Source: Pseudomonas fluorescens (GTDB lineage Bacteria; Pseudomonadota; Gammaproteobacteria; Pseudomonadales; Pseudomonadaceae). From it: a stretch of DNA of 54,177 nt. The notes under the pieces are model-generated. The model worked only from the letters and a program-made list of their open reading frames with translations. It made no database searches and was not told the origin of the DNA. The translations under genes and the position numbers were made by a program. Below, one piece after another: positions 8,158-15,849 of the stretch. Numbering within the stretch: the stretch's first letter is position 1; each line of letters begins with the position of its first letter. Where the stretch lies: positions 1-54,177 of the forward strand of contig NZ_VCNJ01000025.1 in NCBI RefSeq assembly GCF_005938625.1, in the 5' to 3' direction.

Positions 8158-10482
8158 TTAATTCATCCAGCCCTTGACCCAATCCATCACCGATTCGCCG
8201 GAAGCAGGCGTTTCGCCCGCACACGCGGCGCCGGGTGGCGGTTCGCTGCCGCGAATATACGGCATCTGCACCGCCCCCGGGCAGTTGGCGTCGGAGCCCT
8301 GCCCGGTGCGCGAATCGACCCACGCCTGCACGACGTTGTCCGGCTGCGGCATATCCAGCGGCAGCGGATCGGCTTTGCGCATGAAACTGGTCCAGACCTG
8401 CAGCGCACCGGTCGCACCGGTGAACGGCGTCTTGCCGTTATCGTCGCGCCCCAGCCAGACCACCGCCAGCAGATCCTGACTGAAACCGGCGAACCAGCTG
8501 TCACGGGAATCGTTACTGGTACCAGTCTTGCCCGCCAGCGTCAGGGTTTTCGGCAACACGTTATAAACCGAGCTGCCGGTACCTTCACGCATCACGCGCT
8601 GCATGGCGTTCTGGATCAGATAAATGGACGCCGGATCGAAACGCTGTTCGATCTGGAACGGATAACGCTTGAGCGGTTCGCCCTCAGCGGTCAGTACGCT
8701 GCGAATCCCGCGCATCGGCGTATTGAAACCACCGTTGGCGAGGGTCTGGTACATGGTCGCGACTTCGATAGGCGTCATGCCGCCGGCACCCAGCAACATA
8801 GATGGGAATGCCGGGAATTCGCGCGTCACGCCCAAACGGCCCAAAGTCTTGAGCACGTTCGGCACGCCCACTTCCAGACCCAGACGCGAGGTCGACAGGT
8901 TGTAGGAATGCGCCAACCCTTGATACAGGAACACAGTGCCGTGGGAACGGCGGTCATAGTTCTGCGGTTTCCAAACCTGACCATTCGCGCCTTTGACCGA
9001 CAACGGGTCGTCCGACAGCCAACTGGTCAGGGTGTACTGGCTCGGTTTTTCCAGCGCAGTCAGATAAACCGCCGGCTTGATCAACGAGCCGATCGGTCGC
9101 ACCGCATCCAGCGCACGGTTGAACCCGGCGTAACTGGCCTGACGGCTGCCGATCATCGCCTGGACTTCGCCGGTTTCCGGATTGGTCACGACCATCGCGG
9201 CTTCCACATCATCGGAGCCTTTGCGCCCGGACAGACGTTTAAAGGTGTCGTTGACCGACGCCTCGGCTTTCATCTGCAGGATCGGGTCGAAGCTGGTGAA
9301 GATGCGCAGGCCTTCTTCGGTCAAGTCTTCGTCGCGGTAATCTTCACGCAACTGGCGTTTGACCAGATCGATGAAGCCCGGGAAGGAACTGTCGGCAAGC
9401 TTGCCGCGAGTGGTCACGCCCAACGGCATGTTCTTCGCTGCGGCCACTTGCTCGGCCGTCGCTACGCCTTGCTGCTCAAGCACATCGAGCACCAGATTGC
9501 GGCGCTCCAGCGCGCGCTCCGGGTTGCGACGCGGGTTGTAGTAGGACGGGCCTTTGACCATGCCGACCAGCAACGCCACCTGATGCAGTTTCAGCTCGGA
9601 CAACGGTTGACCGAAGAAGAACTGGCTGGCCAGACCGAAACCGTGCACCGCACGCTGACCGTCCTGCCCGACGAAGACTTCGTTGAGGTAGGCCTCAAGG
9701 ATTTCCTTTTTGTCGTAATGCAGTTCCAGCAGCATCGCCATCATCGCTTCGGTGAGCTTGCGGGTCAGGCTGCGTTCGTTGGTCAGGTAGAAGTTTTTCA
9801 CCAACTGCTGAGTCAGCGTACTGCCGCCCTGCGTCATCTTGCCGCCCGAGGTGTTGACCCAGATAGCCCGGGCAATCGACTTCGGCGACACACCCCAGTG
9901 GCTGTAGTAATCGCGATCCTCGACCGCGACCAGGGTTTCGAGCAGATATGGCGGCACCTGATCAAGCTTGATCAGAATGCGGTCTTCGAGATTCTTCGGA
10001 TAAATACCACCGATCATCAGCGGCTCGAGGCGCACAACGGACAATTTCGAACCGTTGGTCGCCGACAGCTCAGCCACATAATCGCCGGAGAAACGCACAC
10101 GCACCGGCTGCGGTTTTTCCAGGCCTTCATAAAACTGGAAACCACGGGTATTCAGATCGACTGTGTTACCGCTGACGGCTGCGGCACCGGGGCCATTGCT
10201 CACGGCTTCGCGGCGGTAGCCGAGGGCATCGAGTTCGGTAAGGAAATCGTCCTTGCTGAGCTTTTGTCCGACGAACAGCTCGAGCGGCCGCGCGTAGACC
10301 TTCGCCGGGATGGTCCAGCGCTTGCCGGAGAACTTCTCCTGCACCACGGCATCGAGGTATACGGCGAAGCCGGCCAGCACCACAAGGCCGACCAGACTGA
10401 GTTTAATGGCCCAGCTCAACCACGGGCTAAGGCCCTTGGAGGGTGGTTTTTTTTTGGTACGGGGGGATCGAGTTCGAGTCAT
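8158..10482 (-). CDS. mrcB: Penicillin-binding protein 1B, bifunctional peptidoglycan synthase
   Basis: PBP1b polymerises lipid II into glycan chains and cross-links them. The 774-residue protein has a short basic cytoplasmic tail, a membrane anchor at about residues 24-45, a UB2H-like regulatory domain (about 70-150), a family-51 glycosyltransferase domain with catalytic E188 in V-E-D-R-D and the Q-G-G-S-T-L-T-Q-Q motif, and a transpeptidase domain with S466-L-I-K, S-Y-N and K-T-G-T motifs. The C-terminal tail is proline- and cysteine-containing. Its activator and a YqcC gene follow as one unit. It is divergent from the kinase-like gene at 10602. Confidence 0.96.
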   Translation of the reverse strand: MTRTRSPRTKKKPPSKGLSPWLSWAIKLSLVGLVVLAGFAVYLDAVVQEKFSGKRWTIPAKVYARPLELFVGQKLSKDDFLTELDALGYRREAVSNGPGAAAVSGNTVDLNTRGFQFYEGLEKPQPVRVRFSGDYVAELSATNGSKLSVVRLEPLMIGGIYPKNLEDRILIKLDQVPPYLLETLVAVEDRDYYSHWGVSPKSIARAIWVNTSGGKMTQGGSTLTQQLVKNFYLTNERSLTRKLTEAMMAMLLELHYDKKEILEAYLNEVFVGQDGQRAVHGFGLASQFFFGQPLSELKLHQVALLVGMVKGPSYYNPRRNPERALERRNLVLDVLEQQGVATAEQVAAAKNMPLGVTTRGKLADSSFPGFIDLVKRQLREDYRDEDLTEEGLRIFTSFDPILQMKAEASVNDTFKRLSGRKGSDDVEAAMVVTNPETGEVQAMIGSRQASYAGFNRALDAVRPIGSLIKPAVYLTALEKPSQYTLTSWLSDDPLSVKGANGQVWKPQNYDRRSHGTVFLYQGLAHSYNLSTSRLGLEVGVPNVLKTLGRLGVTREFPAFPSMLLGAGGMTPIEVATMYQTLANGGFNTPMRGIRSVLTAEGEPLKRYPFQIEQRFDPASIYLIQNAMQRVMREGTGSSVYNVLPKTLTLAGKTGTSNDSRDSWFAGFSQDLLAVVWLGRDDNGKTPFTGATGALQVWTSFMRKADPLPLDMPQPDNVVQAWVDSRTGQGSDANCPGAVQMPYIRGSEPPPGAACAGETPASGESVMDWVKGWMN

Positions 10483-10601
10483 GGCGGCGGATTATACGCA
10501 CTTTATTAATACTCAACAGGAGCGCTCCGAGGTTTGCGTCAGGCTGGCGAGCAGCCATAATGGCCGCCTCGAATTTCCCCCCAGTCTCTGAAGGATCGCC
10601 C

Positions 10602-12158
10602 GTGAGCCAGTCACTGATCGCTGCCCTGCAAAACCCGGCCCTCTACCCGCACCCTGTCGAAGGGTTTCAGGTCATCGAAACGCATATCTCGTGGGTAATC
10701 CTCACTGGCCCGTTCGCTTATAAAGTGAAGAAGCCTGTGAACTTCGGCTTCCTCGACTTCACCGGCCTCGAATCACGCGCACATTTCTGCGCTGAAGAGC
10801 TGCGTCTGAACCAGCGCCTGACCGACGATTTGTACCTGGAAGTATTGCCAGTGACCGGCAGCGTTGAAGCACCGCAAATAGGCGGCGACGGCCCGGCGAT
10901 CGAATACGTGCTGAAAATGCGTCAGTTCCCGCAGAGCGGTTTGCTCAGCACTCTGCAAGCCAACGGCGAGCTGACTACCCAGCACATCGACGAGATGGCC
11001 GAACAGATTGCGCGCTTCCACCTCACTGCACCAAAAGTCCCGGCCGAACACGACGCCGGTACCCCGGCCAGCGTGATGGCGCCAGTCTCGCAAAACTTCG
11101 AACAGATCCTGCCGTTCCTCAGCGATAAGAACGATCTGCTACAACTCGAGGCACTGAAAGCCTGGGCCGAGAGCAGCTTCGAGCGTCTCAAGCCACTGTT
11201 CGCCCAACGCAAGGTCGAAGGCTTCACCCGTGAATGCCACGGTGATATCCACTTGGGCAACGCCACGGTTATCGACGGCAAAGTGGTGATCTTCGACTGC
11301 ATCGAGTTCAACGAACCGTTCCGTTTCACCGACGTCTGGGCCGACACCGGTTTCCTCGCGATGGACCTGGAAGACCGCGGCCTGAAATCCCTGGCGCGCC
11401 GCTTCATCAGCCAATACCTGGAATTGACCGGCGACTATCAAGGCCTCGAAGTGCTGAACTTCTATAAAGCCTACCGCGCACTGGTTCGCGCCAAGGTTGC
11501 GCTGTTCAGCATGCCCGCGGACGCGACGCCGGTGCAGCGCGCCACCACCCTGCGCCAGTACCGCAACTACGCCAACCTGGCCGAAAGCTACAGCACAATT
11601 CCTTCGCGCTTCATGGCCATCACCCACGGCGTTTCCGCGGTCGGCAAGAGCCACGTGGCCATGCGTCTGGTCGAAGCGCTGGGCGCCATTCGCCTGCGTT
11701 CGGACGTTGAACGCAAGCGCCTGTTCGGTGAGCAAACTGTCGCCAACGACGTGCAGGCCGGCATTTACAGTGCCGACGCCAGCGCCGCGACCTACGCGCG
11801 TTTGCATGAAATCGCTGAAATCATCCTGCACGCCGGTTTCCCGGTGGTGATCGACGCGACTTACCTTAAACGCGAGCAACGCGACAACGCAGCGAAAATT
11901 GCCGAAGCCACCGGCACACCGTTCCTGATCCTCGACTGCAATGCGCCGCAAGCGGTGATCGAGAGCTGGCTGGCGATTCGTCAGGCGGACAAACAGGATC
12001 CGTCCGACGCCACACTGGCCGTGATCGAAGCGCAGCAGGCCAATCGTGAAGCGCTGACGCCGGAAGAAATCCTGCGCAGCAAACGCGTGCAGACCAACGA
12101 GTCCGGCACGCTGGACACCGTGGTTGCGCAGATTCGTCAGCGCCTGCCAGGCCTGTAA
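10602..12158 (+). CDS. Two-domain aminoglycoside-phosphotransferase-like / AAA kinase-like protein
   Basis: A 518-residue protein combining two nucleotide-using domains. Residues about 1-330 resemble the aminoglycoside phosphotransferase (COG2187) fold, with the Brenner-type motif H213-G-D-I-H-L-G-N220 followed by I-F-D-C-I-E-F. Residues about 335-518 form a P-loop kinase domain (COG0645, zeta-toxin or gluconate-kinase-like) with G343-V-S-A-V-G-K-S350. I choose the GTG at 10602 because AAGGA lies 6 bases upstream; the open frame before it overlaps mrcB. The substrate is unknown. Proteins of this layout are widespread in Proteobacteria; resistance function should not be assumed. Confidence 0.85.
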   Translation: MSQSLIAALQNPALYPHPVEGFQVIETHISWVILTGPFAYKVKKPVNFGFLDFTGLESRAHFCAEELRLNQRLTDDLYLEVLPVTGSVEAPQIGGDGPAIEYVLKMRQFPQSGLLSTLQANGELTTQHIDEMAEQIARFHLTAPKVPAEHDAGTPASVMAPVSQNFEQILPFLSDKNDLLQLEALKAWAESSFERLKPLFAQRKVEGFTRECHGDIHLGNATVIDGKVVIFDCIEFNEPFRFTDVWADTGFLAMDLEDRGLKSLARRFISQYLELTGDYQGLEVLNFYKAYRALVRAKVALFSMPADATPVQRATTLRQYRNYANLAESYSTIPSRFMAITHGVSAVGKSHVAMRLVEALGAIRLRSDVERKRLFGEQTVANDVQAGIYSADASAATYARLHEIAEIILHAGFPVVIDATYLKREQRDNAAKIAEATGTPFLILDCNAPQAVIESWLAIRQADKQDPSDATLAVIEAQQANREALTPEEILRSKRVQTNESGTLDTVVAQIRQRLPGL

Positions 12159-12161
12159 GAA

Positions 12162-12209
12162 ACTATTTCGGCCGTGAAGCCCTCGCTTGCTTCACGGCCG
12201 CCAAATAGT
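12162..12209. repeat. Perfect long hairpin after the kinase-like gene
   Basis: Two stacked stems are present: ACTATTT (12162-12168) with AAATAGT (12203-12209), and CGGCCGTGAAGC (12169-12180) with its exact complement (12189-12200), an 8-base loop and a 2-base bulge. It begins 3 bases after the stop codon and lacks a T-tract, so it may be a weak terminator or an mRNA 3'-end stabiliser. Confidence 0.7.
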
Positions 12210-12248
12210 GGCACTATACTGGCGTCATAAAACCAACGGTGATATGAC

Positions 12249-12593
12249 ATGAGCCAGCCGAAACTTCTCGACACCCCGCTATATGCCTTGCTGCACAAAG
12301 ACGACATCACAGGTTTCAACAAGGAGCGTCCACAGGACGGCCCGATCGACATGGTCGGCGGCGACTTTCGCGGTCTTGATCTGCGTGAGCTGAATGCCGA
12401 TGGCGTGGATTTCCGGGACGCGTACTTCCGTTCTGCCGATTTGCGTGGCATCGATTTCCGTAACGCATCGCTGGAAGGTGCAAGCCTGGCTCACGCACAG
12501 ATTTCCGGGGCGTATTTCCCGCCGGAGCTGAGTGCTGACGAAATTCTGATGTCGATGAATTTCGGTACGCGTTTGCGTTATCGCACTCGCTGA
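12249..12593 (+). CDS. Pentapeptide-repeat protein
   Basis: A 114-residue protein whose residues about 38-92 form roughly ten tandem pentapeptides of the A(D/N)LXX type (for example A-D-L-R-G, I-D-F-R-N, A-S-L-E-G), which fold into a right-handed quadrilateral beta helix. With so few coils it is much shorter than the DNA-mimicking gyrase-protecting members such as Qnr, so no gyrase role is implied. The N-terminal 35 residues and C-terminal 20 residues are not repetitive. Function unknown. A TATACT element at about 12214 could be its -10 box. Confidence 0.88.
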   Translation: MSQPKLLDTPLYALLHKDDITGFNKERPQDGPIDMVGGDFRGLDLRELNADGVDFRDAYFRSADLRGIDFRNASLEGASLAHAQISGAYFPPELSADEILMSMNFGTRLRYRTR

Positions 12594-12628
12594 CAGTTCT
12601 TTGCCTCTCTGACACAACGCCTCCCTCC

Positions 12629-12716
12629 TGTGGGAGCGAGCTTGCTCGCGAAGGCGTAGTGTCAGTGACCCTATCGTCAGAGTCAGACCGCTTTCGCGAG
12701 CAAGCTCGCTCCCACA
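12629..12716. repeat. REP-type palindromic doublet, GTGGGAGCGAGC family
   Basis: An inverted pair of REP units: TGTGGGAGCGAGCTTGCTCG on the left and its complement on the right around a variable centre of about 35 bases. This is the convergent REPIN arrangement of the P. fluorescens group. Related copies lie at 20969, 31342, 36912, 38107 and, degraded, at 51624. Confidence 0.93.
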
Positions 12717-12891
12717 TTTATCAGCATTTCTCCCCTTCTCCCTGCGTCACCAGAGCTTTCGCAACCTTATACAGCGCCCTTTCTTAGAAGCGTTTGCGTT
12801 GAATCCGACCAAACAACCACGCTTTTCCTACTGATGGCTACACTCCTGAGAAGCTCGCCCACGCACCATTCGGCCGTCGCAAGGAGGCTTG

Positions 12892-13164
12892 ATGAATGAT
12901 GAACTGCAACACCTGAAGAATCTTGGCAAGACGTCGGCGCAATGGCTGCATGCCGTGGGCATCCACAGCGCCTCGGACTTGCGTCGCCTGGGCGCGGTGG
13001 ACGCCTACCGGGCCGTGCGTACCCGCGGGTTTCGCGCATCGAAGGTGTTGTTGTATGCGATCGAAGGCGCGCTGATGGATGTGCACTGGAACGACATCCC
13101 CGCTGAACGCAAGGACGCCCTGAACAAACAGCTCGAAGCCATTTCCTCGCGCCACAAGAACTGA
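12892..13164 (+). CDS. TfoX C-terminal domain protein
   Basis: A 90-residue protein that is essentially only the TfoX/Sxy C-terminal domain (residues about 5-80), a helix-hairpin-helix-like fold seen in L-K-N-L-G-K-T-S-A-Q-W-L and the repeat of L-R-x-L-G. The N-terminal TfoX domain is absent, so it is unlikely to work as the full competence regulator. I choose the ATG at 12892, 4 bases after a strong AAGGAGG; a TTG one codon earlier is less likely. Only 16 bases separate it from cbpA, suggesting co-transcription. Confidence 0.87.
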   Translation: MNDELQHLKNLGKTSAQWLHAVGIHSASDLRRLGAVDAYRAVRTRGFRASKVLLYAIEGALMDVHWNDIPAERKDALNKQLEAISSRHKN

Positions 13165-13180
13165 ACGGGCATAGGCCGTT

Positions 13181-13981
13181 ATGTATTTACTGGGGGAACA
13201 ATCGGCCTGGGCCGATGCCTTGATCAACCGTTTGCAGAGCTTGCCTGCGCTGTGGTTGCGCGACCTGGCGCCTTGCGGGCCGCTTATGGAGCTGGAAGTG
13301 TCGGATGATTTGCTCGCGCAGTTACCCGCCGACCAGTTATTCCTGCTCAATGAAGGTTTGATTAGCGGCTGTCTGGGCGCACGCCCACTGTTTTATTGGC
13401 AGGAGGGCGATTTGATCGGCCTTCAGCAGGGTGAGGACTGGGCTGATTGCCGTTTGTGCAGTGACGGGGCATTGCGTTTGACGCCCTATCGGCGCTGTGA
13501 GGTTTTTCAGCACTTGTATGCCGACGCTCGTCGGGCAGACCAGTTTCTGAAGTATCTGCTAGGGCAAATGGCAATCCTCGCCCATGCCGTCGCAGAACTG
13601 AAACCGCGCGAGTTCCGCAGTACCAATGGCTTCAAACGGGTCGAGGCGGGTGAAATCCTGATCAATCAGGGTGACGCGGCTGATCACGTGTTTGTGATCA
13701 TCGACGGGCATGCCGAAGCGTTTGTGGACGGTCAGAAAGTCGGAGACGTGGCCAAGGACGAGATTTTCGGTGCGATGGCCGTGTTCACTGGCGAACCACG
13801 CAATGCCACGGTCGTTGCCCGAAAGGCGAGCACCGTAATGCTGATTCCCGGTGATCAATTCTTGAGCATGACCCGCACCAATCCGAAGATCGCCCACAGC
13901 CTGATCGAAAGCATGGCGCGGCGGATCGGCCAGCTTAATCGGCAGATCACGCAAATGAGCCCAACTGAAGCCAAGCGCTGA
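13181..13981 (+). CDS. cbpA: Cyclic-nucleotide-binding protein CbpA
   Basis: A 266-residue protein whose C-terminal half (about residues 145-260) is a cyclic-nucleotide-binding beta-roll, with F-K-R-V-E-A-G-E-I-L-I-N-Q-G-D-A-A-D at its start and the phosphate-binding-cassette stretch G-A-M-A-V-F-T-G-E-P-R-N-A-T. The N-terminal half has no recognised domain. There is no HTH, so it is not a Crp-type regulator. In P. aeruginosa the protein at this position, upstream of prrF and the phu genes, is CbpA, a polar cAMP-binding protein expressed under Vfr. Family and position both fit. Confidence 0.85.
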   Translation: MYLLGEQSAWADALINRLQSLPALWLRDLAPCGPLMELEVSDDLLAQLPADQLFLLNEGLISGCLGARPLFYWQEGDLIGLQQGEDWADCRLCSDGALRLTPYRRCEVFQHLYADARRADQFLKYLLGQMAILAHAVAELKPREFRSTNGFKRVEAGEILINQGDAADHVFVIIDGHAEAFVDGQKVGDVAKDEIFGAMAVFTGEPRNATVVARKASTVMLIPGDQFLSMTRTNPKIAHSLIESMARRIGQLNRQITQMSPTEAKR

Positions 13982-14047
13982 AGCCCTTTGTTTACCGGGC
14001 GTTCCGGACATTTCCCAGACAAATTCAGAAAAACGGAAAAACAGTTG

Positions 14048-14080
14048 TTGACTCGGTAATGAGAATCGCTATGATTATCA
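14048..14080 (+). promoter_or_regulatory. Promoter of PrrF with overlapping Fur box
   Basis: TTGACT (14048-14053) and TATGAT (14070-14075) are 16 bases apart, placing the start near A14082. The 19-mer at 14061-14079 (GAGAATCGCTATGATTATC) matches 13 of 19 positions of the Fur consensus and covers the -10 box, so Fur with iron would block RNA polymerase. Confidence 0.85.
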
Positions 14081-14081
14081 C

Positions 14082-14195
14082 AACTGGTCGCGAGATCAGT
14101 CGATATTCTGAAAAGCCCTTGGTTCGGACTCTCAGATTATCTCCTCATCAGGCTAATCACGGTTATTTGACCCGGTTTTTACCGGGTCTTTTTTT
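14082..14195 (+). ncRNA. prrF: PrrF iron-responsive small RNA
   Basis: PrrF RNAs are the Pseudomonas counterparts of RyhB: under iron starvation they pair, with Hfq, to mRNAs for iron-containing proteins and repress them. The sequence starts AACTGGTCGCGAG, contains the conserved pairing core around CTCTCAGATTATCTCCTCAT (about 14129-14148) and CAGGCTAATCACGG, and ends with a perfect terminator hairpin at 14169-14188 followed by T residues. The position between cbpA and the phu heme genes is that of prrF1/prrF2 in P. aeruginosa. Only one copy is present here. Its terminator points toward the convergent phuW. Confidence 0.95.
14169..14195 (+). terminator. PrrF terminator
   Basis: GACCCGGT (14169-14176) pairs with ACCGGGTC (14181-14188) over a TTTT loop and is followed by seven further T residues. 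Because the window continues into the 3' end of phuW, it also separates the two convergent transcripts. Confidence 0.93.
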
Positions 14196-14208
14196 GCCTG
14201 TGGAAAAG

Positions 14209-15060
14209 TCATTTGCCGAACTGTCTGCGCATCTGCTCGCAGTAATCCTGCTTTGGCGTGACAGGCGTGTACCAAACGTAGTCGGCCATCGCGGCCGTTA
14301 CCTCGGAGCCCTGCTCTGCCAGCATCAACACTGTTGGAGCCTCAGTGGCGCCCAAATCCACAGCATGCAGCGGCACGCCAACATCCTTGCGCGCATGCCA
14401 CGCACCGGCCAGCAAGATCGAAGGTGTGGGCGCTGCCAGCAGACGCTCGGCCATATGCCGATCACGTTGCTGCTGAACGGCCAGCATTGCCGGCATCTGT
14501 GATTCGGGCAACAGGCCACAGTGGGAATCGCTGATCTGTTCCAGCAATACAGTTTTCACCGATTCAGCATTGCTGCGCTTTCCCGTCAACGCCGGTGGAT
14601 CACGATAGAAAGTGCGGATTTCGGCGTTGGTCAAATTCGCCGCCAGCATTGGATACGGTTGCGTGAAAGCGAAACGGACAATGGGCCCGTAGAGATTCCA
14701 GTCCCAGCCATCCTGCCAGGCCAATGCGCCAGGGAGGTCAGCGGGCGGCGTTGTCGTCTGGCGCACTTGATCAACGCGAGGCTGCTGATCGGGCGTGAGC
14801 ATTTCCAGGAGCAGACTACCTTGCGGCCGCTGCTCACCGAGCGAGCGCAACAACCACAATTGCGCTGCGTGATGATCGGCATTGTCATGCTGCTCGCCGA
14901 TGATCAAACGCTCAGGCTTAGCGAGACGCTTCAGCAACTGCTGCGCCGTCAGCACTTCACCGCTGCGCAGATCACGAACCTCACCACTGACCGGCGGTGG
15001 CGCCACAGCATGCTGACACCCCGCAAGCAACACCACCGTCAACAGCCACAAGCCACGCAT
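14209..15060 (-). CDS. phuW: ChaN-family iron-regulated lipoprotein (PhuW)
   Basis: A 283-residue ChaN-family lipoprotein. The signal peptide ends in the lipobox L-L-A-G-C with Cys15. ChaN proteins bind heme or iron on the periplasmic or outer-membrane side; the conserved H-D-N-x-x-H-H stretch (about residues 58-64, after L-I-I-G-E-Q) and later W-H-A-R-K contribute to the binding site. It is the last gene of the phuT-U-V-W operon, 21 bases after phuV, matching phuW of P. aeruginosa. Its exact contribution to heme uptake is not established. Confidence 0.87.
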   Translation of the reverse strand: MRGLWLLTVVLLAGCQHAVAPPPVSGEVRDLRSGEVLTAQQLLKRLAKPERLIIGEQHDNADHHAAQLWLLRSLGEQRPQGSLLLEMLTPDQQPRVDQVRQTTTPPADLPGALAWQDGWDWNLYGPIVRFAFTQPYPMLAANLTNAEIRTFYRDPPALTGKRSNAESVKTVLLEQISDSHCGLLPESQMPAMLAVQQQRDRHMAERLLAAPTPSILLAGAWHARKDVGVPLHAVDLGATEAPTVLMLAEQGSEVTAAMADYVWYTPVTPKQDYCEQMRRQFGK

Positions 15061-15081
15061 GCAATCACCTCAATGATCCAG

Positions 15082-15849
15082 TCAGCGGGCGATAATCAGC
15101 GGATGCCCACGCTCCGGGTGCGGCTGCACCAACACTTCGAGACCGAATACGGCTTGGAGCGTGTCCGGTCGCAAAACCTGCTGCGGTGTATCCAGCGCCA
15201 CCGGGCGCCCGCCTTCCAGCAGTAGAATGCGATCACAATAACGCGCCGCCAGATTCAGATCATGCAGGATCACCAACACCGCCGCGCCACGATCGGCAAA
15301 CTCGCGCACAGCCTGCAAGGTGGTGTGCTGATGCAGTGGATCGAGCATCGACGTCGGCTCATCCAACAGCAGCGTCTGCCCCGCCTGCCCCGGCCAAAGC
15401 TGCGCCAGCACCCGCGCCAGATGCACACGCTGACGCTCGCCACCGGACAGCGCCAGATAACTGCGACCGCTCAAGTGCCCGGCATCCGCCGCCGCCAAAG
15501 CCGCCGCGATGATTTCGTCATCCCGGGCCCGACCGCTTTGCCAAGGCAAGCGGCCCATGCCGACCACCTCTTCGACGCGGAAAGCAAAATCCAGGGTCGA
15601 CACTTGGGGCAACACAGCCAATCGCTGCGCGCGTTGCGAGCCGGTCCAGTGACTCAACGCCTGCCCGTCGAGCGAAACCCCGCCCGCGCTCGCCGCCAAC
15701 TCACCGCACAAGGCGCCGAGCAAGGTACTTTTACCTGCACCGTTCGGCCCGAGCACACCGAGCACTTCACCCGGTTCGAGTTGCAGCGTGACCTCGCTGA
15801 GTACGGCTTTGCGACCGCGCTGGATGTGCAGATTCTGCGCACGCAACAT
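15082..15849 (-). CDS. phuV: Heme ABC transporter ATP-binding protein
   Basis: The 255-residue ATPase that powers heme import across the inner membrane with PhuU and PhuT. Walker A is G34-P-N-G-A-G-K-S41, the signature is L-S-G-G-E-R-Q-R-V, and Walker B is L-L-L-D-E-P-T-S, followed by the H-loop I-L-H-D-L-N. It belongs to the FepC/HmuV group. The start codon overlaps the phuU stop by one base. Confidence 0.95.
   Translation of the reverse strand: MLRAQNLHIQRGRKAVLSEVTLQLEPGEVLGVLGPNGAGKSTLLGALCGELAASAGGVSLDGQALSHWTGSQRAQRLAVLPQVSTLDFAFRVEEVVGMGRLPWQSGRARDDEIIAAALAAADAGHLSGRSYLALSGGERQRVHLARVLAQLWPGQAGQTLLLDEPTSMLDPLHQHTTLQAVREFADRGAAVLVILHDLNLAARYCDRILLLEGGRPVALDTPQQVLRPDTLQAVFGLEVLVQPHPERGHPLIIAR

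Noticed and set aside
7545..8177. 210-codon Arg-rich open frame opposite lpoP
   Set aside because: The translation is almost only Arg, Thr, His and Ala, the mark of an antisense frame over a Ser/Pro/Gly linker.
8908..10509. 533-codon open frame opposite mrcB
   Set aside because: Antisense shadow of a complete PBP1b gene, without recognisable domains or a ribosome site.
10602..12158. Antibiotic-resistance phosphotransferase
   Set aside because: The fold is similar, but the fused kinase domain and chromosomal core position argue against a resistance gene.
12249..12593. Qnr-like quinolone-protection protein
   Set aside because: Too short, with only about ten pentapeptides and no Qnr-like loops.
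14059..14502. 147-codon open frame starting in the Fur box
   Set aside because: It runs through the PrrF RNA and its terminator and then opposite phuW; it is not a gene.
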